NCBI RefSeq assembly: GCF_029983095.1
Contig: NZ_CP120467.1
Span: 1,596,501 to 1,660,500, forward strand
Reading direction: 5' to 3'
Origin: Enterococcus montenegrensis
GTDB taxonomy: Bacteria; Bacillota; Bacilli; Lactobacillales; Enterococcaceae
DNA: 64,000 nucleotides
The translations under genes and the position numbers were made by a program. Of the stretch, positions 1 through 9,474 are shown piece by piece (positions within the stretch are counted from its first letter, which is position 1; each line of letters begins with the position of its first letter). The notes below the pieces were generated by a model. The model saw nothing but the letters and a program-made list of their open reading frames with translations. It searched no databases and had not been told where the DNA came from.

Positions 1-616
1 GAGGAATTAAACGTTTTCCACCGTAATTTTCTGGTCGATACAATTCAATCCGCTCATTATAAATATCGTATAAACCTTCTAAACCTTTTCCCATCCCAAT
101 TGGCCAGTTCATTGGAAATGATTCAATTTGTAATAAATCTTCTAATTCTTCTAGTAATTCCAGTGGTTCACGGCCATCACGGTCTAATTTGTTAATAAAA
201 GTGAAGATCGGGATTCCTCGTTTTTTTACCACTTGAAATAATTTTTTGGTTTGTGCTTCAATCCCTTTGGCACTATCAATAACCATAACAGCACTATCCA
301 CCGCCATCAATGTCCGATACGTATCCTCAGAGAAATCTTCATGTCCGGGTGTGTCTAAGATGTTCACACGTTTATCATCGTAATCAAACTGCATCACAGA
401 ACTTGTAACGGAAATCCCCCGTTGTTTTTCAATTTCCATCCAGTCAGATTTGGCAAAATTACCTGTTTTTTTTCCTTTAACAGTCCCTGCTTGGCGAATG
501 GCACCACCAAAAAGTAATAATTGTTCGGTAATTGTTGTTTTCCCCGCATCCGGGTGGGAAATAATTGCAAACGTGCGTCGGCTATCGACTTCTTTTCGTA
601 AATTTGGGTTATCCAT
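1..616 (-). CDS. prfC: Peptide chain release factor 3 (RF3), N-terminal part
   Basis: RF3 is the translational GTPase that removes RF1/RF2 from the ribosome after termination. The visible 205 residues begin [20 protein letters not shown] and hold the G domain: P-loop HPDAGKTT, switch region with RGISVTSS, G3 DTPGHEDF and G4 NKLDR. The [10 protein letters not shown] stretch is typical of RF3 rather than EF-G. The ATG lies behind a good AAAGGAG site. The gene runs off the left edge of the window, so the C-terminal domains are not seen. It is monocistronic at its 5' end here, with its own promoter upstream. Confidence 0.95.
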   Translation of the reverse strand, partial: MDNPNLRKEVDSRRTFAIISHPDAGKTTITEQLLLFGGAIRQAGTVKGKKTGNFAKSDWMEIEKQRGISVTSSVMQFDYDDKRVNILDTPGHEDFSEDTYRTLMAVDSAVMVIDSAKGIEAQTKKLFQVVKKRGIPIFTFINKLDRDGREPLELLEELEDLLQIESFPMNWPIGMGKGLEGLYDIYNERIELYRPENYGGKRLIP

Positions 617-702
617 TGTGTTCTCCTTTATTTCGTAAAATTAAAAATGGCAGTAGCCATTAACTTGTATTTTGGCTTAGGGTAATAGTAAACAACTATG
701 CT

Positions 703-731
703 AGTATAGCATGGAATGAAAATTTCATAAA
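703..731 (-). promoter_or_regulatory. Probable prfC promoter
   Basis: On the minus strand a TGC-TATACT extended -10 lies at 703-708. A weak -35 (TTTATG) sits 17 bases upstream at 726-731. It is about 90 bases before the prfC start. This is inferred from the motif only. Confidence 0.4.
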
Positions 732-734
732 CGA

Positions 735-769
735 TAAAAAAGTGATGTGCCAAAATTTCAGCACATCAC
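735..769 (-). terminator. Intrinsic terminator of the CNNM/CBS gene
   Basis: The inverted repeat GTGATGTGC / GCACATCAC (742-750 and 761-769) is followed on the minus strand by a run of T. It lies just past the stop of the gene at 779. Confidence 0.8.
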
Positions 770-778
770 CTCCACTTT

Positions 779-2152
779 TTAACGTCTTGGCTCGTCATCT
801 TCAAACTCTTTACGAAAATGACGTCTTTCTTCCTCTGGTTGAACTTCAATTTCCGGGTCGCGGAAAATAACGCGGATTTTCAACACACGTGAACCTTCCA
901 TCTCTTCAGAAATCAGAGTCAAGTTGTCCACTTCAAAAGAAAGTTTCTCACCTTCATCTGGAATAGTTCCCAAAGCTGTGATTAGGTATCCAGCCATTGT
1001 ATCCACATCACTCATATGCAAGTCCGTGTCAAAGGCTTCGTTAAACTCATCAATTAGCATGCGACCTTGAATAATATATTCATGATCATTTACTTGTTCA
1101 TATAGTTTTTCTACTTCATCGGTTTCATCGTCAATTTCACCTACGATTTCTTCCAACAAGTCTTCTAATGTCACAACCCCTACCATACCACCATACTCAT
1201 CTAAAAGAATCGCCATTTGGTTACGGGTCTTTTTCAATTCATATAATAAGTCGTCAATAAAAACTGTTTCTGGTACAAATAAAGGCTCTTGTAAAATCTT
1301 ATGCATATCAATATTTTCAAAGCCAAATTGATAAGCCGCTTTCAAAAGATTCTTAGTATGCAAGACACCAATTACTTTGTCCTTATCTTCATCATAGACT
1401 GGAATACGGGAATAATTTTCTGATAACACGTCAGTGACAATTTCAGCGATTGGATCATTAATGTCTACCATAAAAGCGTCTGTTCTAGGTACCATGACTT
1501 CGCGCGCCACTTTTGTATCTAGTGAAAAGACCCCTTGTAACATTTCCAATTCGTCTTCTTCTAAAACACCTTCTGTTTCCAACATATAACGCATTTCATC
1601 GCGGGTCATTTTTGAGTCTTCATCATCAAAATCCATCGGCGTAATTTTTGCCAATAGACTGGTTGACGCCGATAATAACCACACAAAAGGTTTTGCGATT
1701 GTGCCAATGACACGGATAACACCAGAAGTAAAAGTCGCAACTTCTTCTGATTTATTTAAGGCAATTCGCTTAGGGTATAATTCCCCAAAAACGATGGACA
1801 CATAAGTTAAAATCGCTAAAACGATAATATTGGCAATACTTTTAGCGGCAGCTCCACCACCTAAAACAGGTGCCAGACGGCTAGATAGCGTGTCAGCTAA
1901 GGATGCCCCTGATAAAATATTTACTAACGTAATCCCCACTTGGATGGTGGATAAAAAGTTAGTTGGGTTTTCCAATATTTTGAGTAATTTTTGCGACTTG
2001 ACATTGCCTTCTTCAGCTTTTTGTTCCACCCGGTTTTTGTTAATTGACACAACGGCAATTTCTGAAGCAGCCAAAAAGGCATTAATCAGCGTTAAAACAA
2101 TTAATAATAAAAACTGGGCGATCAGCGACTGACTCTCGGGGTCAGAATTCAT
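779..2152 (-). CDS. CNNM/CorC-HlyC family membrane protein with CBS pair
   Basis: The 457-residue protein belongs to the hemolysin-related CNNM/CorC family, linked to Mg2+ or Co2+ efflux. The N-terminal 190 residues form the DUF21/CNNM membrane domain, with helices near 12-35, 65-90 and 105-125 and the family-type segment VFGELYPKRIAL. Two CBS motifs follow at about 205-330 (EVMVPRTDAF; MAILLDEYGGMVGVVTLEDL). A CorC_HlyC transporter-associated domain occupies about 345-435. The tail is acidic and rich in E, D and R. A GGAGAG site precedes the ATG. The exact ion is not known from sequence. Confidence 0.88.
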   Translation of the reverse strand: MNSDPESQSLIAQFLLLIVLTLINAFLAASEIAVVSINKNRVEQKAEEGNVKSQKLLKILENPTNFLSTIQVGITLVNILSGASLADTLSSRLAPVLGGGAAAKSIANIIVLAILTYVSIVFGELYPKRIALNKSEEVATFTSGVIRVIGTIAKPFVWLLSASTSLLAKITPMDFDDEDSKMTRDEMRYMLETEGVLEEDELEMLQGVFSLDTKVAREVMVPRTDAFMVDINDPIAEIVTDVLSENYSRIPVYDEDKDKVIGVLHTKNLLKAAYQFGFENIDMHKILQEPLFVPETVFIDDLLYELKKTRNQMAILLDEYGGMVGVVTLEDLLEEIVGEIDDETDEVEKLYEQVNDHEYIIQGRMLIDEFNEAFDTDLHMSDVDTMAGYLITALGTIPDEGEKLSFEVDNLTLISEEMEGSRVLKIRVIFRDPEIEVQPEEERRHFRKEFEDDEPRR

Positions 2153-2189
2153 AATTTCTTTCTCTCCTTATATTTTCATGTTTAAATAG

Positions 2190-2215
2190 AAAAAAAGCGT
2201 GGCAAATGCCACGCT
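2190..2215 (-). terminator. Terminator of the frameshifted AI-2E-type gene
   Basis: A perfect hairpin AGCGTGGCA / TGCCACGCT (2196-2204 and 2207-2215) is followed on the minus strand by seven T. It lies between the AI-2E-type gene and the CNNM gene, so the two are probably separate transcripts. Confidence 0.85.
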
Positions 2216-2258
2216 AAAATCGTATCACAAAGGTAAATTCTTTGCAATAAAAACAATA

Positions 2259-3391
2259 CTACTCCGTTTGTTGTATCTCATCTTTTACTAATTCATCCTC
2301 ATGGATTTTTTTATCTTCTTTCACTAACTTCACAATAAAGGTGACTAAAACCCGGCACACAGCGTAAAATGGCACCCCTAAGAAAATCCCTAATAACCCT
2401 GCAATGTTTCCGGCTACTAATAAAACTAAAATAATCGTCAAAGGATGAATGGACAATGTTTTTCCAATTACGTTAGGATAAATAATATTTCCATCTAATT
2501 GTTGTACAATTAAGACGACAACACAACACAGCAATGCTTTTAGTGGTGAATCAAAAACAGTCACTAAAACAGCTGGCATCAGCCCTAAATAAGGACCCAA
2601 GTAAGGAATTAAGTTGGTGACCCCTGCAATCACACCAAATAAGAAGGCGTAATCCACCCCGATGACCAAATACCCGATAAAAGTAAATGTAGCAACAAAA
2701 ACACATTCAATGGCTTGTCCGCTAATATATTTCGATAAGGTATAATTTAACTTTCCTAAGAGATCCACAATTTGCTGGCGCCGATTAACGGGAAAGAAAC
2801 GTTGAATATTTGGCACCAAACGATTTCCGTCTTTTAACATGTAAAATAAAATAAAGGGCGCAGTTACAATAATCATTGTGGCATTTGCGACTTGACCAAC
2901 AATTGAACCGATACTATTGGAAAGGCTACTTAAAAAGCGTTGAATAATCGTACCATAGGAAATGTCCAATTTATCAAATTGCGCTTGCAGATCGATTTGT
3001 TTGAAAAACGGACTACGTGCCATTTCTCTGATCCAGTCCTCCACACTTGCAATAAATGAAGGGATACTTTCAGCCAACGAAGTAATTTGGCTGACAAGAC
3101 TTGGAATAACGCTACCGATAATTAAGACCAACGCACCGATTAAAAGAATAAAAACTAAAATAATTCCATAAATTCGTTTTAGTTTGACTCTTTTTCCAAT
3201 AAGTTCACAATTGGGTTTAATAAATAATACAAAAACCCCGCAATTAGAACTGGTGCAAAAAGGGTTGAGAAAAAAGTTCCAATTGGTTTAAAAATAAAAT
3301 CAATTTTGGTTGAAACAAAAATCAAGGTAGCCAAAATTAGTAATTCTAATGACCAAAACATGATTTTTGAATTTTTTAGTTTTTCTAACAA
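2259..3391 (-). pseudogene. AI-2E family transporter (YdiK/YtvI-type permease), frameshifted
   Basis: Two adjacent reading frames together make one AI-2E family permease of about 376 residues. The first covers 3391-3179 and starts MLEKLKNSKIMFWSLELLIL; the second runs on from about 3190 to 2259. The frame breaks in a run of five A (minus strand, 3191-3195). With six A the protein would read LLEKRVKLKRIYGIILV without a break. Family features are several transmembrane helices and the conserved block GVTNLIPYLGPYLGLMPAVL. Length, start and family order are otherwise normal. It may be a true inactivating deletion or a sequencing error. An intact paralogue lies at 52621-53640. Confidence 0.8.
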
Positions 3392-3557
3392 ATTATCACT
3401 CCTTCAGCTAAACAAAACAGTTTACAATTTCGTCATTCTGTTTTAATTTTAGTTGTTACTAATCTTATCAAAAAATAACTGACTTGCAAACTTAAAACAA
3501 GGGTATTTGCAATTATTTTTGCAAGAATTGGAAAAATATTGAAAGAAGGCGATTTTT

Positions 3558-3998
3558 TTGCGTATCCTCCAAACTAGAGATACTATGAGTGAGATTTATT
3601 TAGCTGCGGTGAAAATCCGTAACCAAGTTTTTGTAAAAGAACAAAAAGTTCCTTTATCCATTGAAATTGATGGTAACGAAGCCTATGCAATCCATTTTGT
3701 CTTATATGATGACCAAAAAAAACCACTGGCAACCGTCCGTCTTTTGCCACTAGATGATACTACAGTAAAAGTACAACGCATGGCTGTGCTAAAAGAATAT
3801 CGGGGTAAAGGTTTAGGAAAAATTTTGTTACAAGGGGCAGAAGATTTTGCAAAAGAACATGATTTTAAAGAAATTACTTTAGGCTCACAGTGGCAAGCAC
3901 GCGCTTTTTACCAAGAAATGGGTTTTAAGGCGACCGGGGAACCTTTTACAGAAGCAGGCATTAAACACGTCACCATGATAAAAAAATTAGCAGACTAA
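3558..3998 (+). CDS. GNAT family N-acetyltransferase
   Basis: This 146-residue protein has the GNAT fold: acceptor-binding half at 1-65, then the acetyl-CoA loop VLKEYRGKGLGKILLQGAE (RGKGLG, about 84-97) and the C-terminal ARAFYQEMGFKATGE motif. It resembles the ElaA/YjcF type of small acyltransferases, whose substrates are mostly unknown. The start is TTG, 7 bases after an AAGAAGG site; no in-frame ATG fits better. It is a lone plus-strand gene ending at a shared terminator. Confidence 0.88.
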   Translation: MRILQTRDTMSEIYLAAVKIRNQVFVKEQKVPLSIEIDGNEAYAIHFVLYDDQKKPLATVRLLPLDDTTVKVQRMAVLKEYRGKGLGKILLQGAEDFAKEHDFKEITLGSQWQARAFYQEMGFKATGEPFTEAGIKHVTMIKKLAD

Positions 3999-4062
3999 AA
4001 TCTAGTTTATTTAATCAAGTTGATCTTGCAAAAATTTAATACGACAAGCTTGCATATAGACT

Positions 4063-4117
4063 AAAAAGCCCAAAGAAACAGTAGTTGTTAAAACAGTTAC
4101 TATTTCTTTGGGCTTTT
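4063..4117. terminator. Bidirectional terminator between GNAT and amidase genes
   Basis: AAAAGCCCAAAGAAA (about 4064-4078) pairs with TTTCTTTGGGCTTTT (4103-4117), and pairing continues inward to about 26 bp. Runs of A and T on both sides suit termination of both convergent genes. Confidence 0.9.
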
Positions 4118-4119
4118 GT

Positions 4120-5100
4120 TTATTGGTTCAAATTCAGTTCATTACCGTAAGTCTGAATACCAGCTACAATCCCTGTAGCTACTTTGTCTTGAAAGTCTGC
4201 TTGCTTGATTAGTGCTAAATCACTGTCGCTGTTTAAATAGCCCAATTCTAATAATAGACTGGGACGATTAGACTGGCGTAACACAAAGTAATTGCCCAGC
4301 CTAATGCCGTTATTATTCAAGGCTAAATTTTTTTGAAGCGCTGTATTAATACTCGTTGCGGCAAATTTATCATCTTGATAGTAATAGTAGGTCGTTTGTC
4401 CATTCATGCCGTTATCATAGTCGTATTTGTCATAATGAATACTGATAAATAGATCCGCACTTTCTGCCATTGATTTTTTGGTAATATCTTCCAACGCCAA
4501 ATAGTTGTCTTGGGTCCGGGTATACGCAACGCTAACACCGATTTTTTCTAAAGCCGCACCAATTTTTTTTACGGTCTGAAGTGTTAATTCTTTTTCAGTA
4601 AGTGTACCATCGTCACTTTCTGCACCAGTGTCAATTCCACCATGACCGGCATCCAAGACCACTTTAAATTGCGTTAATGTCGGTTTCACTTTACGTGTAC
4701 TGGTCATAATTTGGGTGTTTTCTTTTTTTAACCATCCGATTTTTCCGTCATTGCTATTGATTTTAATCCAATCATTTTGACTTGCTAAATATACGCCCCA
4801 TTCTCCGCGGTACAAATTAACTAAAGTCGCACTTTTTGCGTTGGGGGACTCTTTTAAGGCAACATAGTCATTTGCCGTTTCAGCGGTGGTACTGTATAAC
4901 GCCGGATCAACATAAACTTGCACTTTTTTTGTGCTTACGGTTAACGGGTTAGAATCTACAATCGTAACAAAAGACTCTTGTTCTTTTTTCTTCACTGTTG
5001 GCTGTGCTTCACTTTTTATATTATATTGTCCAATTAGAGCTCCAGCGCTGATTATGGCGATTACTAAAATGATGATTGTAAACTTAATTTTTCGTTTCAT
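4120..5100 (-). CDS. N-acetylmuramoyl-L-alanine amidase with SH3 domain
   Basis: The 326-residue cell-wall hydrolase should cut the bond between MurNAc and L-alanine. An N-terminal signal anchor (about 5-25) is followed by a bacterial SH3 domain (about 60-128) and a zinc Amidase_3 domain (about 145-320). Zinc and catalytic motifs are visible: VVLDAGHGGIDTGAES, SADLFISIHYDKY and the glutamate in LLLELGYLNSDSDL. No cleavage site is obvious, so it may stay tethered to the membrane. It is transcribed alone between two bidirectional terminators. Confidence 0.92.
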   Translation of the reverse strand: MKRKIKFTIIILVIAIISAGALIGQYNIKSEAQPTVKKKEQESFVTIVDSNPLTVSTKKVQVYVDPALYSTTAETANDYVALKESPNAKSATLVNLYRGEWGVYLASQNDWIKINSNDGKIGWLKKENTQIMTSTRKVKPTLTQFKVVLDAGHGGIDTGAESDDGTLTEKELTLQTVKKIGAALEKIGVSVAYTRTQDNYLALEDITKKSMAESADLFISIHYDKYDYDNGMNGQTTYYYYQDDKFAATSINTALQKNLALNNNGIRLGNYFVLRQSNRPSLLLELGYLNSDSDLALIKQADFQDKVATGIVAGIQTYGNELNLNQ

Positions 5101-5163
5101 CTATTATCCAACCTGTGATTTATTTGATATCTTTATTGTACCTTAATTTACTTAAATGAGCCT

Positions 5164-5202
5164 AAAAAAACTATCCCACACAAAAATGCAGGATAGTTTT
5201 TT
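5164..5202. terminator. Bidirectional terminator beside ntdP
   Basis: AAAAAACTATCC pairs with GGATAGTTTTTT (about 5165-5176 and 5191-5202), with A and T tracts on both sides. It ends the ntdP transcript on the minus strand. Confidence 0.85.
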
Positions 5203-5735
5203 TATTTTCGTGACAATTGCTTGTAGCGGTCATACCAAATATCGATATAGCCTTCTGAAAAAGGACCTTTACCATTATTAATCCAATCCACTAATATTTT
5301 GACGTTTTCTTTTAAAATATAATCAACGTCTTTGGGATAATGCATGAGTTTACTATGTTGCTCATATTCATCCACATCTAGTAGCCGCTTTTCACCATCA
5401 GGAAAAACCTTGATATCAAGATCATAATCAATATACTTCAAGGCCTCCTCATCTAATAAATAAGGTGAAGCTAGATTACAATAATAAGAGACACCTTTTT
5501 CGCGAATCATGGCAATGACGTTGAACCAACACTTCTTATGAAAATAAACGATTGCAGGTTCTCTAGTCACCCATCGTCTACCGTCAGACTCTGTCACCAA
5601 TGTATGGTCATTTACGCCAATCATCGAATATTCGCTGGTTTTTAAAACCATTGTATCTCGCCACGTACGGTGCAAATTGCCATCATGTTTATAACTTTGG
5701 ATTGTTACAAACTCGCCTTCTTTTGGAATTTGCAT
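5202..5735 (-). CDS. ntdP: Nucleoside tri-/diphosphate phosphatase NtdP (DUF402)
   Basis: The 177-residue protein matches the DUF402/YgaC family, metal-dependent phosphatases that remove phosphate from nucleoside tri- and diphosphates. Visible family stretches are [11 protein letters not shown] near the N terminus, [20 protein letters not shown] and the acidic [19 protein letters not shown] in the middle, and a C-terminal helix ending [11 protein letters not shown]. The length is normal. GGAAGGT precedes the ATG. It stands alone. Confidence 0.9.
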   Translation of the reverse strand: MQIPKEGEFVTIQSYKHDGNLHRTWRDTMVLKTSEYSMIGVNDHTLVTESDGRRWVTREPAIVYFHKKCWFNVIAMIREKGVSYYCNLASPYLLDEEALKYIDYDLDIKVFPDGEKRLLDVDEYEQHSKLMHYPKDVDYILKENVKILVDWINNGKGPFSEGYIDIWYDRYKQLSRK

Positions 5736-5838
5736 ACTCTAACCTTCCCTTTTAACCGTGATGGTATGTTGGGTATGTTTTACACCGACATCGTAATTAT
5801 TATAGCAATAAAAACAAAGCTTGACTAGAAATGTTTAT

Positions 5839-6984
5839 TCACTGTTTGCTTTTTTCCAATAGGCCTACTAACTTTTGCTGCGGTTTCGGGAATACATAGG
5901 TGCTAAACTCTTTGATCGGGACAAATCGCCCCCTTAAAGGCTTGGCAAAATTTGATTGGGCTACGCCATAAAAAAGCAATACATGCCATTTTAAATGACT
6001 AAAAATATGTTTGATTTCTCCTAAATGTCGTTTTTGCCAAACGACATCTTGCGGCAAGCTGGCTGGTAGCGGCACCTCTTCTGCCACACTAAAAAGATCA
6101 ATAGGGGTAGCATTTTTTGCAAAGTTTTTTTGTGCCATTTCAAAGTCTTGCCGACTTACTTCAATTAAAGGAAATGTCCACATTTTTGCTAAGAGTCCTT
6201 CATCAGGCCGCTGTACTAAAAGATATTCTCCACTATCATTAACAATGGCAACGGCAACGTAATATACGTCTTTTGGTTTAGCAGCTTTAGTTTTAACAGG
6301 AAATTTTTCTTGTTGCTGTGTTTTATAGGAAAAGCAAAAGTTTTTTAAAGGACAACTAAGACACTCTGGCTTTTTAGGCGTACAAACCCCTGATCCAAGA
6401 TCCATCAAAGCCTGATTAAAATCTCCTGGTGCACTGGTTGGGATCAGTTTACGCAAAATTTCATCAAAAATCTTGCGACTAGCTGGTTTGGCAATATCTG
6501 AGTCGACACCGTACAAGCGACTGATTACACGCATTGCATTGCCGTCAATTGCCGGTTCTGCTTTTTGAAAAGCGATGCTGGCAATCGCACCGGCGGTATA
6601 CGGTCCAATTCCTTTTAATGAACGAATAGCTTCAATGTCGCTTGGAAAGACACCGTCAAATTCTGTCATAATTTGTTGGGCCGCGTTTTTTAAATTACGT
6701 GCTCTAGAATAATACCCCAGTCCCTCCCAAACTTTTAAAAGTTCTTGTTCATCGCTTTGGGCTAATGCTTTTATTGTGGGATATTTTTTTGTAAACCGAT
6801 AAAAATAGGCAATTACCGTATCCACTCGGGTCTGTTGCAACATAATTTCTGAAATCCAAATAAAATACGGATCATTTGTCTGCCGCCATGGCAAGTTGCG
6901 TCGCTCATTTTCATACCACGAGATAAAGTCTGTTTGAAGCTTTTTTATTTGCTTTTCATTTAAGTACTCATTCTGTCTGCTCAT
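5839..6984 (-). CDS. mutY: A/G-specific adenine glycosylase MutY
   Basis: MutY removes adenine mispaired with 8-oxoguanine. The 381-residue protein has the helix-hairpin-helix glycosylase core (about 20-220), with LPWRQTNDPYFIWISEIMLQ and the Gly-rich LKGIGPYTAGAIA followed by catalytic Asp in PAIDGNAMRV. The [4Fe-4S] cysteines are in CTPKKPECLSCPLKNFC. The C-terminal NUDIX-like domain (about 235-375) recognises 8-oxoG. It overlaps the end of recX by 17 bases, so the two are co-transcribed. The nearest purine-rich site is rather far from the ATG, which suggests translational coupling. Confidence 0.95.
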   Translation of the reverse strand: MSRQNEYLNEKQIKKLQTDFISWYENERRNLPWRQTNDPYFIWISEIMLQQTRVDTVIAYFYRFTKKYPTIKALAQSDEQELLKVWEGLGYYSRARNLKNAAQQIMTEFDGVFPSDIEAIRSLKGIGPYTAGAIASIAFQKAEPAIDGNAMRVISRLYGVDSDIAKPASRKIFDEILRKLIPTSAPGDFNQALMDLGSGVCTPKKPECLSCPLKNFCFSYKTQQQEKFPVKTKAAKPKDVYYVAVAIVNDSGEYLLVQRPDEGLLAKMWTFPLIEVSRQDFEMAQKNFAKNATPIDLFSVAEEVPLPASLPQDVVWQKRHLGEIKHIFSHLKWHVLLFYGVAQSNFAKPLRGRFVPIKEFSTYVFPKPQQKLVGLLEKSKQ

Positions 6985-7756
6985 CGATAAACTGCTGAAT
7001 CTCCTCTAATGCAAAACCCTTTTGATAAAGACTTTGTTTAATTTTTTGATTACGAATGTGGGGCGCTTTATTTTGATGACGCCGCCACAGTTTCTCACCA
7101 GCTTTTTTTAGGGCTTCTATTTCTGTTTCTTCATCCATCTCTAATTCTAGACTATCCAATACAGCTGATGCTACATCGCCACTGAAACCTTTTTGTCTTA
7201 AGGAAAGCTGTAATTTTTGTTTTGTTTCCTTGAAACTTTTATTGTGGATTTTCTTAAGAGCCTTTTCAGCAGCACGCTGGGCTACTGAAAACTGTATTTT
7301 CTCATTATAAAGACTAAGTGCAGCGTCAATTACTTCTGGTTTTAACCCTTTTTGTTGCAACTGCTGTTTTAATACACTGGGACCTTTATCACTTAGTCGC
7401 ATTTGTGTCCGAACATAACTCTCACCATAGACTTTATCATCGAGCACACTTAAGTCTTTTAAATGACGAATGATTTTTTCTCGATCAAAACTTGGAATTT
7501 CACGTTCCTTTAAGTAACTGCGCACTTCTTTTTCAGAACGCAACTGGTAACTAATATAATTTAGCGCAAATTGAACACCGATATCGTAATAGGCATTTTT
7601 TTTTATCTCTTCAACATCTTTTTCATCTAATTCCATTCCCTTTAATAAGCGGAATTTGATTAATAAATCTTCTGAGACTCTTAGTGAATTGCCGTCTGAT
7701 AATTCGACTTCATAAAAACCATGTTTTGCCTTGGCTACTTTTGCAACGGTAAGCAT
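6968..7756 (-). CDS. recX: Regulatory protein RecX
   Basis: RecX modulates RecA filaments. The 262-residue protein is built of repeated three-helix units. Recognisable motifs are ALNYISYQLRSEKEVRSYLK, VYGESYVRTQMRLSDKGPSV LKQQLQQKGL and KQKLQLSLRQKGFSGDVA. Its length matches Firmicute RecX, which has an N-terminal extension relative to E. coli. A GAGGAGG site lies before the ATG. It is upstream of mutY with a 17-base overlap, giving a small DNA-repair operon. Confidence 0.93.
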   Translation of the reverse strand: MLTVAKVAKAKHGFYEVELSDGNSLRVSEDLLIKFRLLKGMELDEKDVEEIKKNAYYDIGVQFALNYISYQLRSEKEVRSYLKEREIPSFDREKIIRHLKDLSVLDDKVYGESYVRTQMRLSDKGPSVLKQQLQQKGLKPEVIDAALSLYNEKIQFSVAQRAAEKALKKIHNKSFKETKQKLQLSLRQKGFSGDVASAVLDSLELEMDEETEIEALKKAGEKLWRRHQNKAPHIRNQKIKQSLYQKGFALEEIQQFIDEQTE

Positions 7757-7958
7757 ACAGACGCCTCCTCTTTCAATATTTTATCAGGTCAACTCTACAA
7801 ATTAACAAGCGAATGTACGTTTGTAGTGTATCACAAAATACCGTGGGGCCAAAGCTTTCTGGATTGTTTTGTTTCATGAATTAGTGTGTTAAGATAACTA
7901 CAGTAAAAACCAACAGAAACGCGGAGCTTATTTTTACCGCTAAAACAAGGAGTCTTTT

Positions 7959-9331
7959 ATGGAACAAGTTGTGAAAAATGGTCAAAAAATCAACGTCACG
8001 ATTAAGCGTCTAGGCATTAACGGCGAAGGAATTGCATATTTCAGACGTTTAATTATTTTTATCCCCAAAGCTTTACCCGGTGAAAAGATCCAAGCCAAAA
8101 TTACCAACGTCACTGCAAAGTTTGCTGAAGCGCAGATTATTCAAATAATCAAAAAAAGCCCAGATCGCATTACTGCTCCTTGTGTTTTTTATGATCGTTG
8201 TGGCGGCTGTCAATTACAGCACCTATCATATAATAAACAATTAGATTTTAAACGCGATTTATTGCAGCAAGCTTTAACGAAGTTTAAACCAGCTGGCTAT
8301 AAAAATTACGAGTTAAAAGAAACCATTGGGATGCAAGAGCCATGGCGCTATCGCAATAAAGCACAGTTTCAATTACGTTATAATTTTAAAAAACAAAAAG
8401 CAGAGGCTGGTCTTTATGAAACTGCCTCCCATAACTTAGTAGCAATTGATAATTGTATTGTCCAAGAACCAGATACCCAAACACTCATCAATACTGCTGT
8501 CCAACTCATTAACAAATATCAAATCCCTATTTATGACGAAAAGAAAAATAGTGGTATTTTAAAAACATTAATGGTACGTAAAGGAATTAAAACTGGCGAA
8601 ATTCAACTCGTCTTGATTACCCACACGAATAAATTACCCCAAAAAATAGTTTAATTCGCGAATTGACGCAACGTGTGCCCCAAATTGTTTCTATCATGCA
8701 AAATGTACAAAATAAGAAGACTTCTTTGGTTATGGGGGATACAACTGAACTCTTATGGGGAAAAGAAAGTATCGCTGAAGCATTAGATGATTTAAAATTT
8801 GATTTATCAGCGCGAGCTTTTTTCCAATTAAATCCCTACCAAACAAAAATTTTATACGCTGAAGCCCGGCGTGCTTTAGCACTATCACCGCAAGAAACGT
8901 TAGTGGATGCTTATTGCGGTGTAGGAACTATCGGATTATCCATGGCTAAAATCGCCAAAGAAGTCCGGGGCATGGACACCATCCCACAAGCGATTGAAGA
9001 TGCCAAACGGAATGCCAAACGCTTAGGGGTTACGAACACGCATTATGAAACCGGCACAGCTGAAGAGCTTTTACCAAAATGGTTAAAAGCTGGGTTTCAA
9101 CCCGATGCAATCGTGGTCGATCCCCCCCGAACTGGATTAGATCAAAAATTATTACGCGCGTTAACACAACAACCAGTAAAAAAACTCGTCTATGTTTCGT
9201 GTAATGTTTCGACTCTGGCCAGAGATTTAGTTAGTTTGGCTCAGGTTTATAATATTCATTATTTACAATCTGTCGACATGTTCCCACAAACAGCTCGTTG
9301 TGAAGTCGTGGTAAAAATGACAAAAAAATAG
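7959..9331 (+). pseudogene. rlmD: 23S rRNA (uracil-C5)-methyltransferase RlmD-type, frameshifted
   Basis: Two consecutive plus-strand frames (7959-8654 and about 8647-9331) join into one RumA/RlmD-type enzyme of about 457 residues. The N-terminal part has a TRAM domain and the iron-sulfur motif CVFYDRCGGCQL. The C-terminal part has the SAM site DAYCGVGTIGLSMA, the DPPRTGLD motif and the catalytic cysteine in YVSCNVSTLARDL. The frame is lost in a run of six A at 8641-8646; seven would read LPQKNSLIRELTQRV through the junction. All catalytic motifs are intact, so this is a recent mutation or a sequencing error. AAGGAG precedes the ATG. Confidence 0.88.
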
Positions 9332-9382
9332 CCTTTATCCTAATTGAATAAACAGAATAACCAACCAGAAACTATTTAAAGA

Positions 9383-9427
9383 AGCGAGACTAAATGTCGT
9401 AATCCGAATTTAGTCTCGCTTTTTTTA
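9383..9427 (+). terminator. Terminator of rlmD
   Basis: AGCGAGACTAAAT (9383-9395) pairs with ATTTAGTCTCGCT (9408-9420), followed by a T run on the plus strand. Confidence 0.9.
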
Positions 9428-9432
9428 TGCAG

Positions 9433-9458
9433 AAAAAAAAACCGCCAAAATGACGGTT
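9433..9458 (-). terminator. Terminator of the lac operon
   Basis: On the minus strand AACCGTCATTTTGGCGGTT forms a short hairpin followed by nine T. It lies 17 bases past the lacD stop and faces the rlmD terminator. Confidence 0.7.
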
Positions 9459-9474
9459 CTAAAAGTTGATAAAA

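Noticed and set aside
3179-3200. Programmed frameshift in the AI-2E-type gene
   Set aside because: No classical slippery heptamer, stimulator hairpin or internal ribosome site was seen; a simple deletion explains it better.
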